Assembly: GCA_029962745.1 (NCBI GenBank)
Contig: CM057151.1
Span: 3,229,431 to 3,293,430, forward strand
Length of the DNA: 64,000 nucleotides
Source: Echinometra lucunter
Taxonomy: Eukaryota > Echinodermata > Echinoidea > Camarodonta > Echinometridae
Direction: 5' to 3'
The position numbers were made by a program, and so were the translations under genes. Below, in pieces: positions 43,319-53,500 of this stretch (position 1 is its first letter; the number at the start of each line of letters is the position of its first letter). The notes below the pieces were generated by a model that ran no database searches, was not told where the DNA came from, and saw only the letters and a program-made list of their open reading frames with translations.

Positions 43319-43888
43319 GGCCCCGTAAGCGTGTTTTTTTACCGTACCGCTAACGCGTCATATTCTCTAATTTAATGCCAAAGAGCGACTTGAGCGGAGG
43401 CCGTTATCTGTCTACGAATGCCTCGGCTATCTCGATCTCGCTCGCGCGCGTACAGGTAGTTTAGTTTTTGTTTCTAAGTATATTCATAGAATAAATCTGC
43501 ACGAATTTGGAGGTTGGGAAGGGCTTGTTGCCATAAACTACCATTACAATATACCCCAATTTATCCTCATTATCAGGTCCTTCGGAGAGGACCTTAAGCC
43601 GTCGGTCCCCGGCCTGGTTGCTTGCTCACAGGCACTTGTGGTTTCTTAGCAGTCGGGTAAAAACCTCGATGTATATGTGTGTACTCATGTCTATATTATA
43701 GTGACTGCAATCACTAACGAGGCAAAGTCCACGCGCATGCGTATTGCACAATTATTGCACAACTTTCGTGGTATTGCACTTTTTTGCGTACCGAAAGCGA
43801 TAATGGCCTCTGCTCAAGACGCTCTGCGGCATTAAATGAGAGAATCTGACGCGTTAGCGGTACGGTAAAAAAACACGCGCCCCGTAAT
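43319..43888. mobile_element. Foldback element with arms of about 90 bases
   Basis: The left arm (43321-43413) contains TTTTTTTACCGTACCGCTAA; the right arm (43800-43884) contains TTAGCGGTACGGTAAAAAAA. Pairing continues inward through AATGCC...GAGCG...TTGAGC...AGGCC. About 390 bases lie between the arms, with no ORF. Confidence 0.7.
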
Positions 43889-45217
43889 CTCCGCCATTTT
43901 GTCGGGGACATTTGAACACGATTTGAACGCTTCCCGAAGCCCCCATGAATAATTCATTTTGTAAGATGCTCCCAGAGGCCGCATATGATTTCCACACAAA
44001 AGAAACGCAAACACAGTACAGCGCTGAGCATGCGCTTTAGGTAGAGGTCAACTTGTATTATCTGTTCATATATGTTAATGTATTCATGTATAAATTTATT
44101 CCGACGCAGCAGAATCGGCGAATCAGAGTCCTTCAATTATCTAATTATAATGCAACTAATATGCCAACTATTAATGAAGAAGCAGTGTGAAGTTGTTGAT
44201 GGTTTCATCATAGCGTTTCTTTCCTGACGATTCACAATCGCATACCAAACTTAGAAATTTTATAAGTAGTATTCAGAATAAGTAAGGAGCTGCTGGTAAC
44301 TCCTTGGAAGAACTGACCATTCCATATTATGTTAGATATAATCAGGGTTTCCCTGGAAAAAAAGAGAGAGAGAGAGATGTGTGTGGTGAGCTAGAGGGAG
44401 ATTGAGAAAGAAAGAAAAATTAGAGAACGAAAGGGATACGATATCGTGGAGGAAAAATGATCTCTCACTCATTCCTGGCTTAAATTATTTGACTTATTTG
44501 TGCATTTGACAGACTCTTCGGAATTCTTGATGGTGTGAAAATAAAGTGAAAAGGGAGAATTAGGACAGCAACATTTTATTCAAGTATCAGTAATCAAAAG
44601 GTAGTAAACTGGATCAGATGCTGCACAATTCAGCAAACGTATGGTACTGACGTAGCAGGAATCAGCGGGGGCGGGGGGGGGGGGGGCAAGGCGAGGACGG
44701 GAGAGTAGGGGGATTTTTAAAAAATTCGTGCATGAAAATTGCGTTTTCTGCACACTAAATTTTAGTATTAGGTGGTAACTTACATGAGATAAGGCACATT
44801 GCTAATTTCATTTATTTATTTTTTTTGCTCACCGATCAAGGGGGGGGGGGGGGACGGCCCCCTAATGCCTCCCTTAGCTATGCCCTGATTAAATGTAATA
44901 TCATGTGAGATCAGATCAGTTTACAACCAGAGCTCTCAACCAAGATGATACCTCTTCTGCATCATTAATGTTATTCTGCTTTCTAAAGAAAAAAAACAAA
45001 CATTAGAATGTTAGACCCCCCCCCCGAGTCATTAGTCCTTTTACCAGCTGATCAGTAGGAGTCGTTGTGCTTAATTATCTGTCTTTACTCTGAAAATCCT
45101 TACAAAGCGGGTAAAAGAATGAAGCCCCCCCCCCCAAAAAAAAAAAAAAAAAAAAAAGAAAAAGAAAACAAATGTGTACAAGGTATAATTGGCAAATGTT
45201 TTCCCCGGTGGCTGCTT

Positions 45218-45255
<38 letters not shown>

Positions 45256-47150
45256 TCTCTCTCTCTCTCTCTCCCTCTCTTTCCCTCCCTCCCTCCTTCT
45301 CTCCTTTCCTCTTTCCCCAAAGTCACAACTTTATCTCGTTCATTTCTTTTTATATCAAAATTTTTATTACCATCTCCATGATCTCACGTCATCTCTCTTG
45401 TTATCTCTTCTTTTGAGATGTATATTTCTCTGTCACTCTCTATTCTGTTTCACAACAATTTCTAAACTATTTAATCCTTTTACTTACAGAAAACAACAAA
45501 ATAAATGGATTACTGGGCTTAAAAAAGATTAAGTTAAGTTTATTAACATCATTATGTCAATGATGAATTTATCATGTTTACATGTTAACTGATCAAGTCT
45601 GCAATCTATTACAGATCTATGCCCAGTGTAGGCCTAATTAAATCAGCTTTTTGGTAATGTTATAACTAATTCTCACAAACTTATGATTGCTTTTACCTTC
45701 ATGTTTACATGTCATTCTTGCATAAAAAATACATTTTATGACTAATTCATTAACATGAAAGTATTACAGTTTCTAATCTTATACTTTTAGAAGTATCCCA
45801 CATTTCCACAACACTGTCAGAATTGGAAGAGAAACTAGCCAATTTCAATTTCAAATCGCAAATATTTGTGTAAAACTGTTATGTTACAAGGTAAAAAAGT
45901 ACACGGGGGCTCAGGGCGAATTCGCCCGGAAATGCCAAAAAGAGCTGTGGAAAACTAAAAAAGAGCCCATGAAATTTTCATAAGGTCCAATGTAAACTGT
46001 AATACAATGTAGAAAATTCGGGCGGGTGGGCTCAAAAAGTAGCCCTGGAAAAAAAATAATTAATTTTTTCCCTGAATGTTACTAAATTTACAATACTCCA
46101 AAGAATAAGTGAAGATGAATGGTTGTACTCTTAAAGCGTCAGGAAGAAGCGTTTACAAATCAAATAAAATTAAAGAAAATTTGTGTTGAATATGTCCTAT
46201 TCGATCCTAAACGGAATGTACTGGGATCTAAAACTTTATTTAGGATTGTTTTTCTGTGGCTTACAGCAAGATTGAGTGCCACTTGCAAAAGTGGGCTATT
46301 ATCTTTAATGCATGAAATTTTTTTGCAAATATATTTTTTTAAACTGATGAACAGATATCCTGTTGTACTCTAGGGAGTTTAAAAGATTATGACCTATGCT
46401 ACATCATACATTTCTTGATAAAATCAGGGTTTTACTCAACACATTTATCCACTATTCTGAACCAACTGATGGATGGAACAATGATCATCTAAGAATTCAC
46501 AGTTGCAAAGAATTTTTTGCATATTGGGTGTGAAAACAGGAACAAAGATTATCTTAATTTTCTTTATATACACATAAGGCCCATTTCATGCACCGAAATC
46601 AATAACCGCTTTACAAATTCGTACCCTACAGGTGATTTGTTACAATTGAGCGAACTTACAGCTGTGTTGAAAAATAGAACCTTCCCGTTAAAGCTTAAAA
46701 AAAAGGGGGGGGGGACAAAAATCAACACAAACACACAAACAAAATACACAAAACATCAAAAGTTTGGTGGAGATTTAAAAAGGATCAAAGACCTATCAGC
46801 TTGGCGAGCACTTCAGCGATAACATTAGGGGCACTACAATGTCCCAATTTATCTGAGAGAAAAAACTCTATTCTCAATTACGAACTAAACCTTATGATAG
46901 ATCTGTGGGTAGTAACTAGGGATGTGGCAGGCTAATTAAAGTAAAGAGCTTTTGATACTGTCCCTCTTTTTTGCTAAATGTACCTATTAAAATAACTTCG
47001 GGATATGTGCAGAGTTTGATCTTGTCCATCTGCTATCCACAATGAAGATGAAGAGGTGTGAACTCTTGAATATCTGTTGCATGAAAAAAATGAAAAAGAA
47101 CGAAATTTAACAAATATGTAAGACATGTGAGGTATGTAAGAGACAGATTC
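43889..47150. other. Intergenic, repeats and low complexity
   Basis: Contains GA-rich (44360-44420), a G-run repeat (about 44655-44880) with inverted-looking ends, C/A run (45125-45158) and CT tracts (45222-45290). No gene was recognised. An AATAAA on the minus strand near 47158-47163 begins the gene listed next. Confidence 0.45.
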
Positions 47151-47157
47151 ATAAACA

Positions 47158-47163
47158 TGTATT
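47158..47163 (-). promoter_or_regulatory. Candidate polyadenylation signal
   Basis: AATAAA on the minus strand, 37 bases after the TGA (47200-47202) that closes the last frame of the small gene. Confidence 0.45.
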
Positions 47164-47199
47164 TATTATAGCAAAATCAAGCTATGTACACGATTGGAT

Positions 47200-47400
47200 T
47201 CAATGAATATATCTGTCCACAAACTTGTCTTCTGGAAGGGCCTTCTCAACTACAGTAGCTCCTCCACAGCATAATCTTTCAATGATGTTGAGAATTACAT
47301 CCTTGAAAACCTTCAAATCCAAGTTAAATCCAAGTTAAATTGTATCTGATAATACATTGAACTTGACACAGGGCATTCATTATCTCTTCTATATTTGTGC
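47200..47400 (-). pseudogene. Small minus-strand gene, exon 3, frame broken by an 11-base duplication
   Basis: The acceptor TTTTTTATTTCCCAG (ending at 47401) accepts phase 1 from exon 2 and gives Gly, then 'TNIEEIMNALCQVQCIIRYN'. Immediately afterwards the sequence has a perfect tandem duplication of an 11-mer (47315-47325 and 47326-47336), and this frame stops at 47324-47326. A different frame then reads as clear protein, 'LDLKVFKDVILNIIERL' and onward to 'EKALPEDKFVDRYIH', ending at TGA 47200-47202. The two parts look like one ancestral chain interrupted by an insertion, so the exon is a broken allele, a young pseudogene or an assembly error. As read, the protein is 64 residues long. No family is recognised. 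Confidence 0.5.
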
Positions 47401-47696
47401 CTGGGAAATAAAAAAGTTATTTATTTATTTATTTTTTTTTTTGTTAGATTGCTTTATAGGCTGTTCATTATTATCATTATCATTACTATTTTTATTATTA
47501 TTCCAAAAAACAGGATCCAGTCTCTATACTTGAAAGACTTTGCTTTGACAAAAGCACAAAGTTCAATCAAGGGAAACTATTATACTAATATTGGCCCTTT
47601 ATTTTACTGTCCTATATCATCGTCATTGTTATTATTTATTGATATTGGCATAGATCTAGACCTATAAACAGGCAATTTAATTTTCATACAGCCTAC

Positions 47697-47785
47697 CTCT
47701 CCAAACTTCAACAAGTTCTTTTTTCCTCTCTGGATTTGTACATGTCTCCACAGAATCTATTTTATTGGAGAAGAAAAGCACCATC
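47697..47785 (-). CDS. Small minus-strand gene, exon 2
   Basis: An 89-base exon lies between the acceptor TTTCTTTCTTTCTTTTCAG and the donor GTAGGC. The incoming phase is 2 (CG from exon 1 plus G gives Arg), then there are 29 codons, then one base of the next codon. The peptide contains 'MVLFFSNKIDSVETCTNPER' and ends 'KKELVEVWR'. It has a hydrophobic start and a charged, probably helical second half. N-K-I-D resembles the NKxD motif of small GTPases, but the lengths and the surroundings do not support a GTPase. Splice-phase agreement on both sides is the main evidence. Confidence 0.55.
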
Positions 47786-48447
47786 CTGAAAAGAAAGAAA
47801 GAAAGAAAACAAACATAAGTTCAAGTTACATTTCTAGCTAGAAATAAATCTATACAAGCTGTTGTCGCTCACTACAGACTTTTGTACAGTCACTATGTGC
47901 TGTATGTTACGTGCTCAACGTATCAGTTACAGTGGAAAAAAAAGAAGAAAAAAGAAATCAAGCTAGCAATAAGAAAAAAGACAAAATTTATGACTCTAAA
48001 AAGTATGAGTATGAGACAAGCATGAAGAACACAAGGTAGCCGCTGTCACTGAACATCGAAGTCGTAATTGAGATTTTTCACTGTCTGATGTGATTGAAAA
48101 TTAGTAAGAAATGAGATACAACTGTTGTGATTATTTTGTGAAAATTTGACGCAGATTTGCTCAACTAACGCTACATCGAGATACAGTCTGTGTAACGTTA
48201 GTACTCACTAACATATACAGACAGTAGGAAATCTAGATCTAGCCTAAATGTTTTAGGTCTGGACTATGTCTACATCTGAATTAGATAGTGGACCAGGTCT
48301 AACAACAATAACAGATTTGCCAAAATAAAAAGGGGGATCAGATTTAACTGCTAGTCTTCAGATGTCAACTAATGTTAAACTTGAATTTGAAATGCAACAA
48401 GTTAATTAACTCCCAGTAACAGTAACAGTTAGCCAGGCCCAGGCCAG

Positions 48448-48584
48448 CTAACGTTAGACTAGATCAAAGTGTTCTGTCTCTAACACTTAGCCTCGTATTC
48501 TGGTAGGGTCGGCATGGAGGAGTGCTGACCCCACCAGAATAACGACGACTGTTAGAGACAGAACACTTCGGTCTAACGTTAGAC
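48448..48584. repeat. Long hairpin with GGTAGGGTCGGCA core
   Basis: AAGTGTTCTGTCTCTAACA (48467-48485) is mirrored perfectly by TGTTAGAGACAGAACACTT (48550-48568). The outer pair CTAACGTTAGAC / GTCTAACGTTAG and the inner pair ATTCTGGTAGGGTCGGCA / TGCTGACCCCACCAGAAT continue it. A related hairpin is at 58084-58150. Confidence 0.8.
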
Positions 48585-49110
48585 ATTTTCCTCACTTCAC
48601 TTGACGTGGATTTGATTGCCAACATCTTCGGTTCTAAGTCGTTAGTCTAACTCTAACATTAGATCTAGGCATAACTGTTACTCTTCAACCAGGTCTAAGT
48701 ATTTTCCAGACAATAGCCAAATTTCTTCATATAATAGCAGTGAATAGGAAATATCGTTACGCTGACTGAAGGGGGATGGGGGGGGGGGGGGGGGGGGGGG
48801 GGATAATTCAGCAAAGAACTCGGAAGATCCATGAGTACTGCATGAATTTTCTGATGACGTCCCGCCCGACACTCCGGGCAAGCAGTCAAGACCAAGAGGG
48901 TTCTAGTGGCAATCAAGCCGAAATTAAAGCTCACGACGATGAAAAATGTATTGAAAGTTTGAGAGTAGATTGCCCAAAAATGTATTCATCAAAACACCTT
49001 TGCAACTTCTCAAAATGTAAATAAATACCAGTAGATCAATCACAATGTTCGGATTTCTTTTCAATATAAGTCAATTTAAGAAATTCAAGCATAATTACAG
49101 TTGTACTCAC

Positions 49111-49139
49111 CGACAAACTTCTCCCCCTAAAATGATCAT
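49111..49139 (-). CDS. Small minus-strand gene, exon 1 (start codon)
   Basis: ATG at 49139 (minus strand, context CACAGAATGA) begins nine codons (Met-Ile-Ile-Leu-Gly-Gly-Glu-Val-Cys) and ends in phase 2 at a perfect donor GTGAGT. The upstream frame is closed by a TGA seven codons earlier, so this Met is the natural start. A promoter-like segment lies just upstream. The intron to exon 2 is about 1.3 kb and contains a G run (48778-48802) and the inverted repeat 48448-48584. Confidence 0.5.
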
Positions 49140-49149
49140 TCTGTGCGGG

Positions 49150-49186
49150 TGACGTCATCACAGCCAACTAAGTAGCGGAAGTGACG
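49150..49186 (-). promoter_or_regulatory. CRE plus ETS-type promoter elements
   Basis: A perfect CRE palindrome TGACGTCA (49150-49157) lies 11 bases upstream of the ATG of the small gene, with an ETS-type ACTTCCGC (plus strand GCGGAAGT, 49175-49182) about 20 bases further. This combination is common in TATA-less housekeeping promoters. It lies between the minus-strand gene and a plus-strand transcript that probably starts within 600 bases. Confidence 0.5.
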
Positions 49187-49740
49187 AAAAAAGGTCATAT
49201 TTCGTCTCGATCTATTTATTTGAATATTTACCATATTCATAAGGCAGGGTCCAATCAAAATTTGAGAATATCGCAGTGTTCAAATACAAAAATGAATAAT
49301 GCATGAGGAAGAATCGATATTTCCCATTTTTATGGCTATCGGAATGGTATCGGGGGCTTCGGGAACGTTCAAATGTCCCCCCGGAAGTCAGATTTTAATA
49401 CGCTTAAATACGCTTAGCCTGAATGGTGACGCAGTGTTATATATGCAAATGAGGAAAATCCGCGGGTGCTACATTTCTGTCTATACGGTGTTATTAGTCT
49501 ATGGTCTAGATCAAAGACGTTTTAAATATATAGCTAGACAGAAAGCAGCACACGCGGAAAGCATTACGCCTATGGGGTTAAGCCCCGCCCAGCTTTCGTC
49601 CATTAGAAGCCGAAAATAAGCCCTTCTAAATATTCATGAACCGAAATAAGCACCTTTGATTGGATTATAGCCTCATGAATATGTATTTGCTTCGATAATA
49701 TCGTTCTCGAAATATGGTTATTCATTTGACCTTATTACGT
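49187..49740. other. Intergenic repeat between divergent transcripts
   Basis: Contains repeat-derived sequence. The segment CGTCCATTAGAAGCCGAAAA (about 49597) and its neighbourhood is the inverted counterpart of 57010-57070. No gene is called. Confidence 0.45.
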
Positions 49741-49812
49741 CACAATTATGCAAATTCATGCATGACGTGCTTACTCGCACAAAGTTAGAGGTTTCTACTT
49801 CACAGAGAAAAC
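49741..49812 (+). ncRNA. Probable non-coding transcript, first exon (3' boundary)
   Basis: CAGAGAAAAC followed by a perfect donor GTGAGTAC at 49813. The 5' end is unknown. It is assigned to the plus-strand transcript whose later exons are listed below. Confidence 0.3.
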
Positions 49813-50302
49813 GTGAGTACCACTGCAATTATGATTAAATATAAGAAATTTGACCATTTGTTTCAAAATAGTTGGCTATTCTTCTTAATCTACAATAATT
49901 TCTTTACAATTTGAAATAATTGCTAACAGCTGTTTCCGAAAGAGCTAGAAACATTGTACTCTCGAACTTACAGTTTGGTTTTCATCGTCATGAGCTAGAT
50001 TGACCGCGGGTATACCGTTCTCGCACCATGTACTCGAGGTAGTTCCCCCGGGCTAATGCCGGGGGCTATCTATGATAATTCTGGTGTTCACGTTGACCGT
50101 TCTTGAACGGTTTTGATATCTAAGATTGTTCAAATCAGAAGTTTGGCGTCATGAAAAATCAAATTCAGACCTTGATTAGACAACAGGATTTTTGTGAGTG
50201 AATACTCCGGCAGAATTTATTAGATTATTACTAACGTTAGATCTAACGTTAACGTTAGATCTAAATCAATAGGGTCTAATGTTATTTGGACTGCATTGCA
50301 GA

Positions 50303-50376
50303 CTGGAGAGCATACAATGAACACACTGTATACGTCGACGGCCCTGGTTGATTTTGCCAGTGTTTTTAACTCTTGT
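50303..50376 (+). ncRNA. Probable non-coding transcript, possible second exon
   Basis: It lies between GACTGCATTGCAG and GTAAGC. It contains a short frame starting with ATG at 50317, which if spliced to the next exon stops after about 13 further codons, so coding is unlikely. Confidence 0.25.
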
Positions 50377-50829
50377 AAGCCTTTAACATTTGACCGTTAC
50401 TTTAGATCTAGTCTAGGTCTTACTATCCACATTCATCAGTTTACAAGATCTAACGTTAACAGTTATCAGAAATTCTGTTAACAAATCTAAAGTAGATCTG
50501 GACACACTTGTATAGCCTATAGGTCTAGATCTACTTAGTCTTGGAAGTTGGATCTAGTTGACTCTGTTATTTATTTTCATTTATGCACATTACCATGTCC
50601 GTAAACAAATTTTGTGTACTTTTTAAACATGACAATAAATTATCTTGAAATCTTGAAATCTTGTTCAACCTCTCAGTCTCACCCCACCTCTTCTGAAGAT
50701 AGAAAATGTTGCTGACTGCAGTTTGAAGTAACTATCAAATATTATTACATGGTAAATGTTGCAATCTGCTTGGTTATAATAATGTTTTTGTTTTTGTTTT
50801 GTTTTTGTTTTTGTTTTTTGTTCCCACAG

Positions 50830-50939
50830 ATGGAAATATTGGAACTGGAAGGCTGGAAGAATTCGACTGATGAACATCACTACATCATGTAATACATGTA
50901 TAGTTCCCAGGTGAAGCAGAGAATCCTCTGAAGTGACAG
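50830..50939 (+). ncRNA. Probable non-coding transcript, duplicated exon copy 1
   Basis: A 110-base exon lies between TTGTTCCCACAG and GTAACA. Its sequence (blocks GGCTGGAAGAATTC, CTGATGAA, GTGAAGCAGA, AAGTGACAG) is repeated in the exon at 51772-51876 with the same splice ends, while the flanking introns differ. All three frames are short. Each copy has a TGATGA box, and this one has CTCTGA near its end, reminiscent of C and D boxes, but no terminal stem was found. Confidence 0.5.
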
Positions 50940-51771
50940 GTAACAACAAAAATTTTCCAGAACACTTTTCTTTCTTATTCACTTTATGATGATTAAAGTA
51001 ATGAATTTGAGGGCATTCCGGTAGAGCGTAGACGGTAATTATTTAGGCTAACGATTCTGGTTGATGCTTTTGCCATTTTGTTGCCCTTGTAAACTCCACA
51101 CATTTGAAGTTGAAACAATTATTGAATGACCATTAGTCTATGTCTAACTGTTGAATCTACCTAAGAATGACTACATTCTTCAGTTGAAAAGTTGAGCTAA
51201 AACAGTTAAACCTCTGGAAGTCTCTTAAAATCTTGAATAGATCTAGATCTGGACAAACTGTCACTTAGCCCTCTCACCCTACTCCCTTCTGAACATACAT
51301 GTAGACAGAAGATTCTACTGTGTGGATGCTATTCCATGTATTTGATTTATTCAGTTTTATTCTTAGTTTTTGTAATAATTTTTATTATTCCATTTTTTTT
51401 TTTGGGGGGGGGGCTATTCAGACACTTGTTTAATACATGTATGGTTTCTTTGTAGTCTGGTTAATGGCAGTTTACAATAGTCCTGTTCTATTTTGGTGGC
51501 AGAACTAAAACATTTCATGGGGGTGGATTACAGGCATATTATGTAAATGTTTGTAACTCCATGGTAAGCTTTTCTATTTCTACATGAAGGAAATCTAAAA
51601 TCTTGGATGCACCATGAAAAGATAAGTAAAATTTGATAGAACTATAAATACTACATGTATATTTCAATGCAAGTATCTCAGTCAGAAATGCATTAAAACT
51701 TGGTACAGTGATATTGATTTTTAAATTTATTTTATTTTTATTTTATTTTATTTTTTTTTTTGTTCACACAG

Positions 51772-51876
51772 TTAGATATTGGAAGGCTGGAAGAATTCTG
51801 CTGATGAATGTCACAACATGTCCACTACATGTTACTACAAGTCCAGGATGAAGCAGAAAGTCCTGTAAAGTGACAG
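51772..51876 (+). ncRNA. Probable non-coding transcript, duplicated exon copy 2
   Basis: A 105-base exon lies between TGTTCACACAG and GTAACA. It shares TATTGGAA, GGCTGGAAGAATTC, GCTGATGAA, GATGAAGCAGAAAG and AAGTGACAG with the exon 942 bases upstream. Conservation of both exon ends and internal blocks, without an open frame, points to duplicated exons of a non-coding RNA or to a UTR. Confidence 0.5.
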
Positions 51877-52399
51877 GTAACAACTAACAACTAACTTTTC
51901 CAGGAGACTCGTAACACAAATTCATACTTCTAATTTATTGTAAAGTATGTTTCATTGCACATGTAAATATTTTCCTTTCCCATGTTCCTCCATAACAAAA
52001 TTTGTCTGTGTTGACAGAACTTGACATAGGGGAGACTTCACAGAAATCCTTTGTACAGGAGAGAGACACCTAATGCACATCAATAGACAACATTTATTGC
52101 CAAATGTAGATAGTGTGTAAACAGGTTGGCACACTAATTTTTCATTGTATGGGTTCTGAATTGAAACTGAAAAATTTCAGTTGTTAATTTTAGTTATGAA
52201 TGCAAATTTTTATCTAGATTTAAGCTCCCATGTGCCTTTCGCTATCGTGTAGATTAATGTCAATTTGTATCAGTGCTCCCCAATTTCAAAGCATTCATGT
52301 GTATGAAGGTTATCTCATTTGAACATAATTATGCAGTAGGTAATTTAGCTTATGTAGAGACCCTATTCAGTCATATTTTTAAAATTTCCTTTTAATGTA

Positions 52400-52486
52400 G
52401 CATGATGCCGTAGCAGATGATCGATGCAGACTGGAATTGACAAATCCTGAGAGGAACTTACGAGATGTATGACTTGAACATTTGAG
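52400..52486 (+). ncRNA. Probable non-coding transcript, further exon
   Basis: It lies between CCTTTTAATGTAG and a perfect GTAAGT donor. Stops occur in all frames. Confidence 0.35.
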
Positions 52487-53014
52487 AGTAAGTTTGCTGC
52501 TATAAGTAACCAATCCCCTTAACCATCATTGACCACATTAGGTGTAAGCAGTCTTAGATGTGATTTACTGTCATAGATGAGATTTTCTAGCTTACCAAAT
52601 TACTTTAATTGGTTTCATAGAGTGGTCTACAAAATAAATGTATTTAGGCCTACATTTACTAGATTTCAGTAACATCACATCATGCAGTGCATAATCTGAC
52701 CCGTCCAATGTTGTTTGTGACTCGAAGTCCCTTTCATTACCAAGTATTACTAAATTACCGTATGAGCATTAGTTTACTTCAGAAGTATTTTTCATTTTAT
52801 ATCTAGTCTGCATCATGTATGCTCCAGTTGGGCTATCAGAAACATGAAATTCTAAAATGTCTGTAGGATAAAATATGTGTAGCTGGATTTCTTCACTTGC
52901 ACACTCCTACCTTGTGCATTTTAGTCCTTGCAGGTGTCTAAATGTTGTGTGACTAATCATTATTAAATGCATCTGATATATATTTATTATGTTTGTGGGT
53001 TTTTTTCTCCACAG

Positions 53015-53250
53015 AGTTCTGGATTATGACTTTGGCTCATCCTTCCTGTCACCTAGACTACAGCCTTGACGGTGACTGCAGATGATATCTACTCCCTGAT
53101 AATGCTTTCTTCAGATAGTAGCAAAGATTTTTTCGAAGAGATGATTTTAAGATATAATTTATCACTAAATGTCCCATTGAATATCACATTAAATGAAAGC
53201 TACAGAGTAAATATTTGGGGATTTCTTTTTTTTTTTTAATGATTAAAGTC
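53015..53250 (+). ncRNA. Probable non-coding transcript, last exon
   Basis: It starts after a strong acceptor, GTTTTTTTCTCCACAG. No donor follows. The end is a guess: an ATTAAA-type signal occurs near 53243 and the next repeat element begins at 53501. Confidence 0.35.
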
Positions 53251-53500
53251 AACTCATGTTGCATGAGTTATATGTGTACATAATTAAATGGACACAATGT
53301 CAACTGCCATCTCAAATTTAGAATTGAGAAGAAAGGCTTTTACTTTATATTTGCTTTATAGGAATCTAAATCAAAGAATGTAGGTATTCATTAACCCCTA
53401 GACTTCTATGAAGATTGGCAAGATGCCTGCAAATGTGACATCGAGGTAACTTCAGTTTTGTATGTTTGAAGTTAAAATGTGTTGAATCATTAAATTATTA

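Noticed and set aside
45065..45532. 155-codon frame
   Set aside because: It is made of Pro/Lys and Ser/Leu runs from C, A and CT tracts.
47697..47785. Small GTPase based on the N-K-I-D motif
   Set aside because: No P-loop or switch motifs occur in the other exons and the protein is too short.
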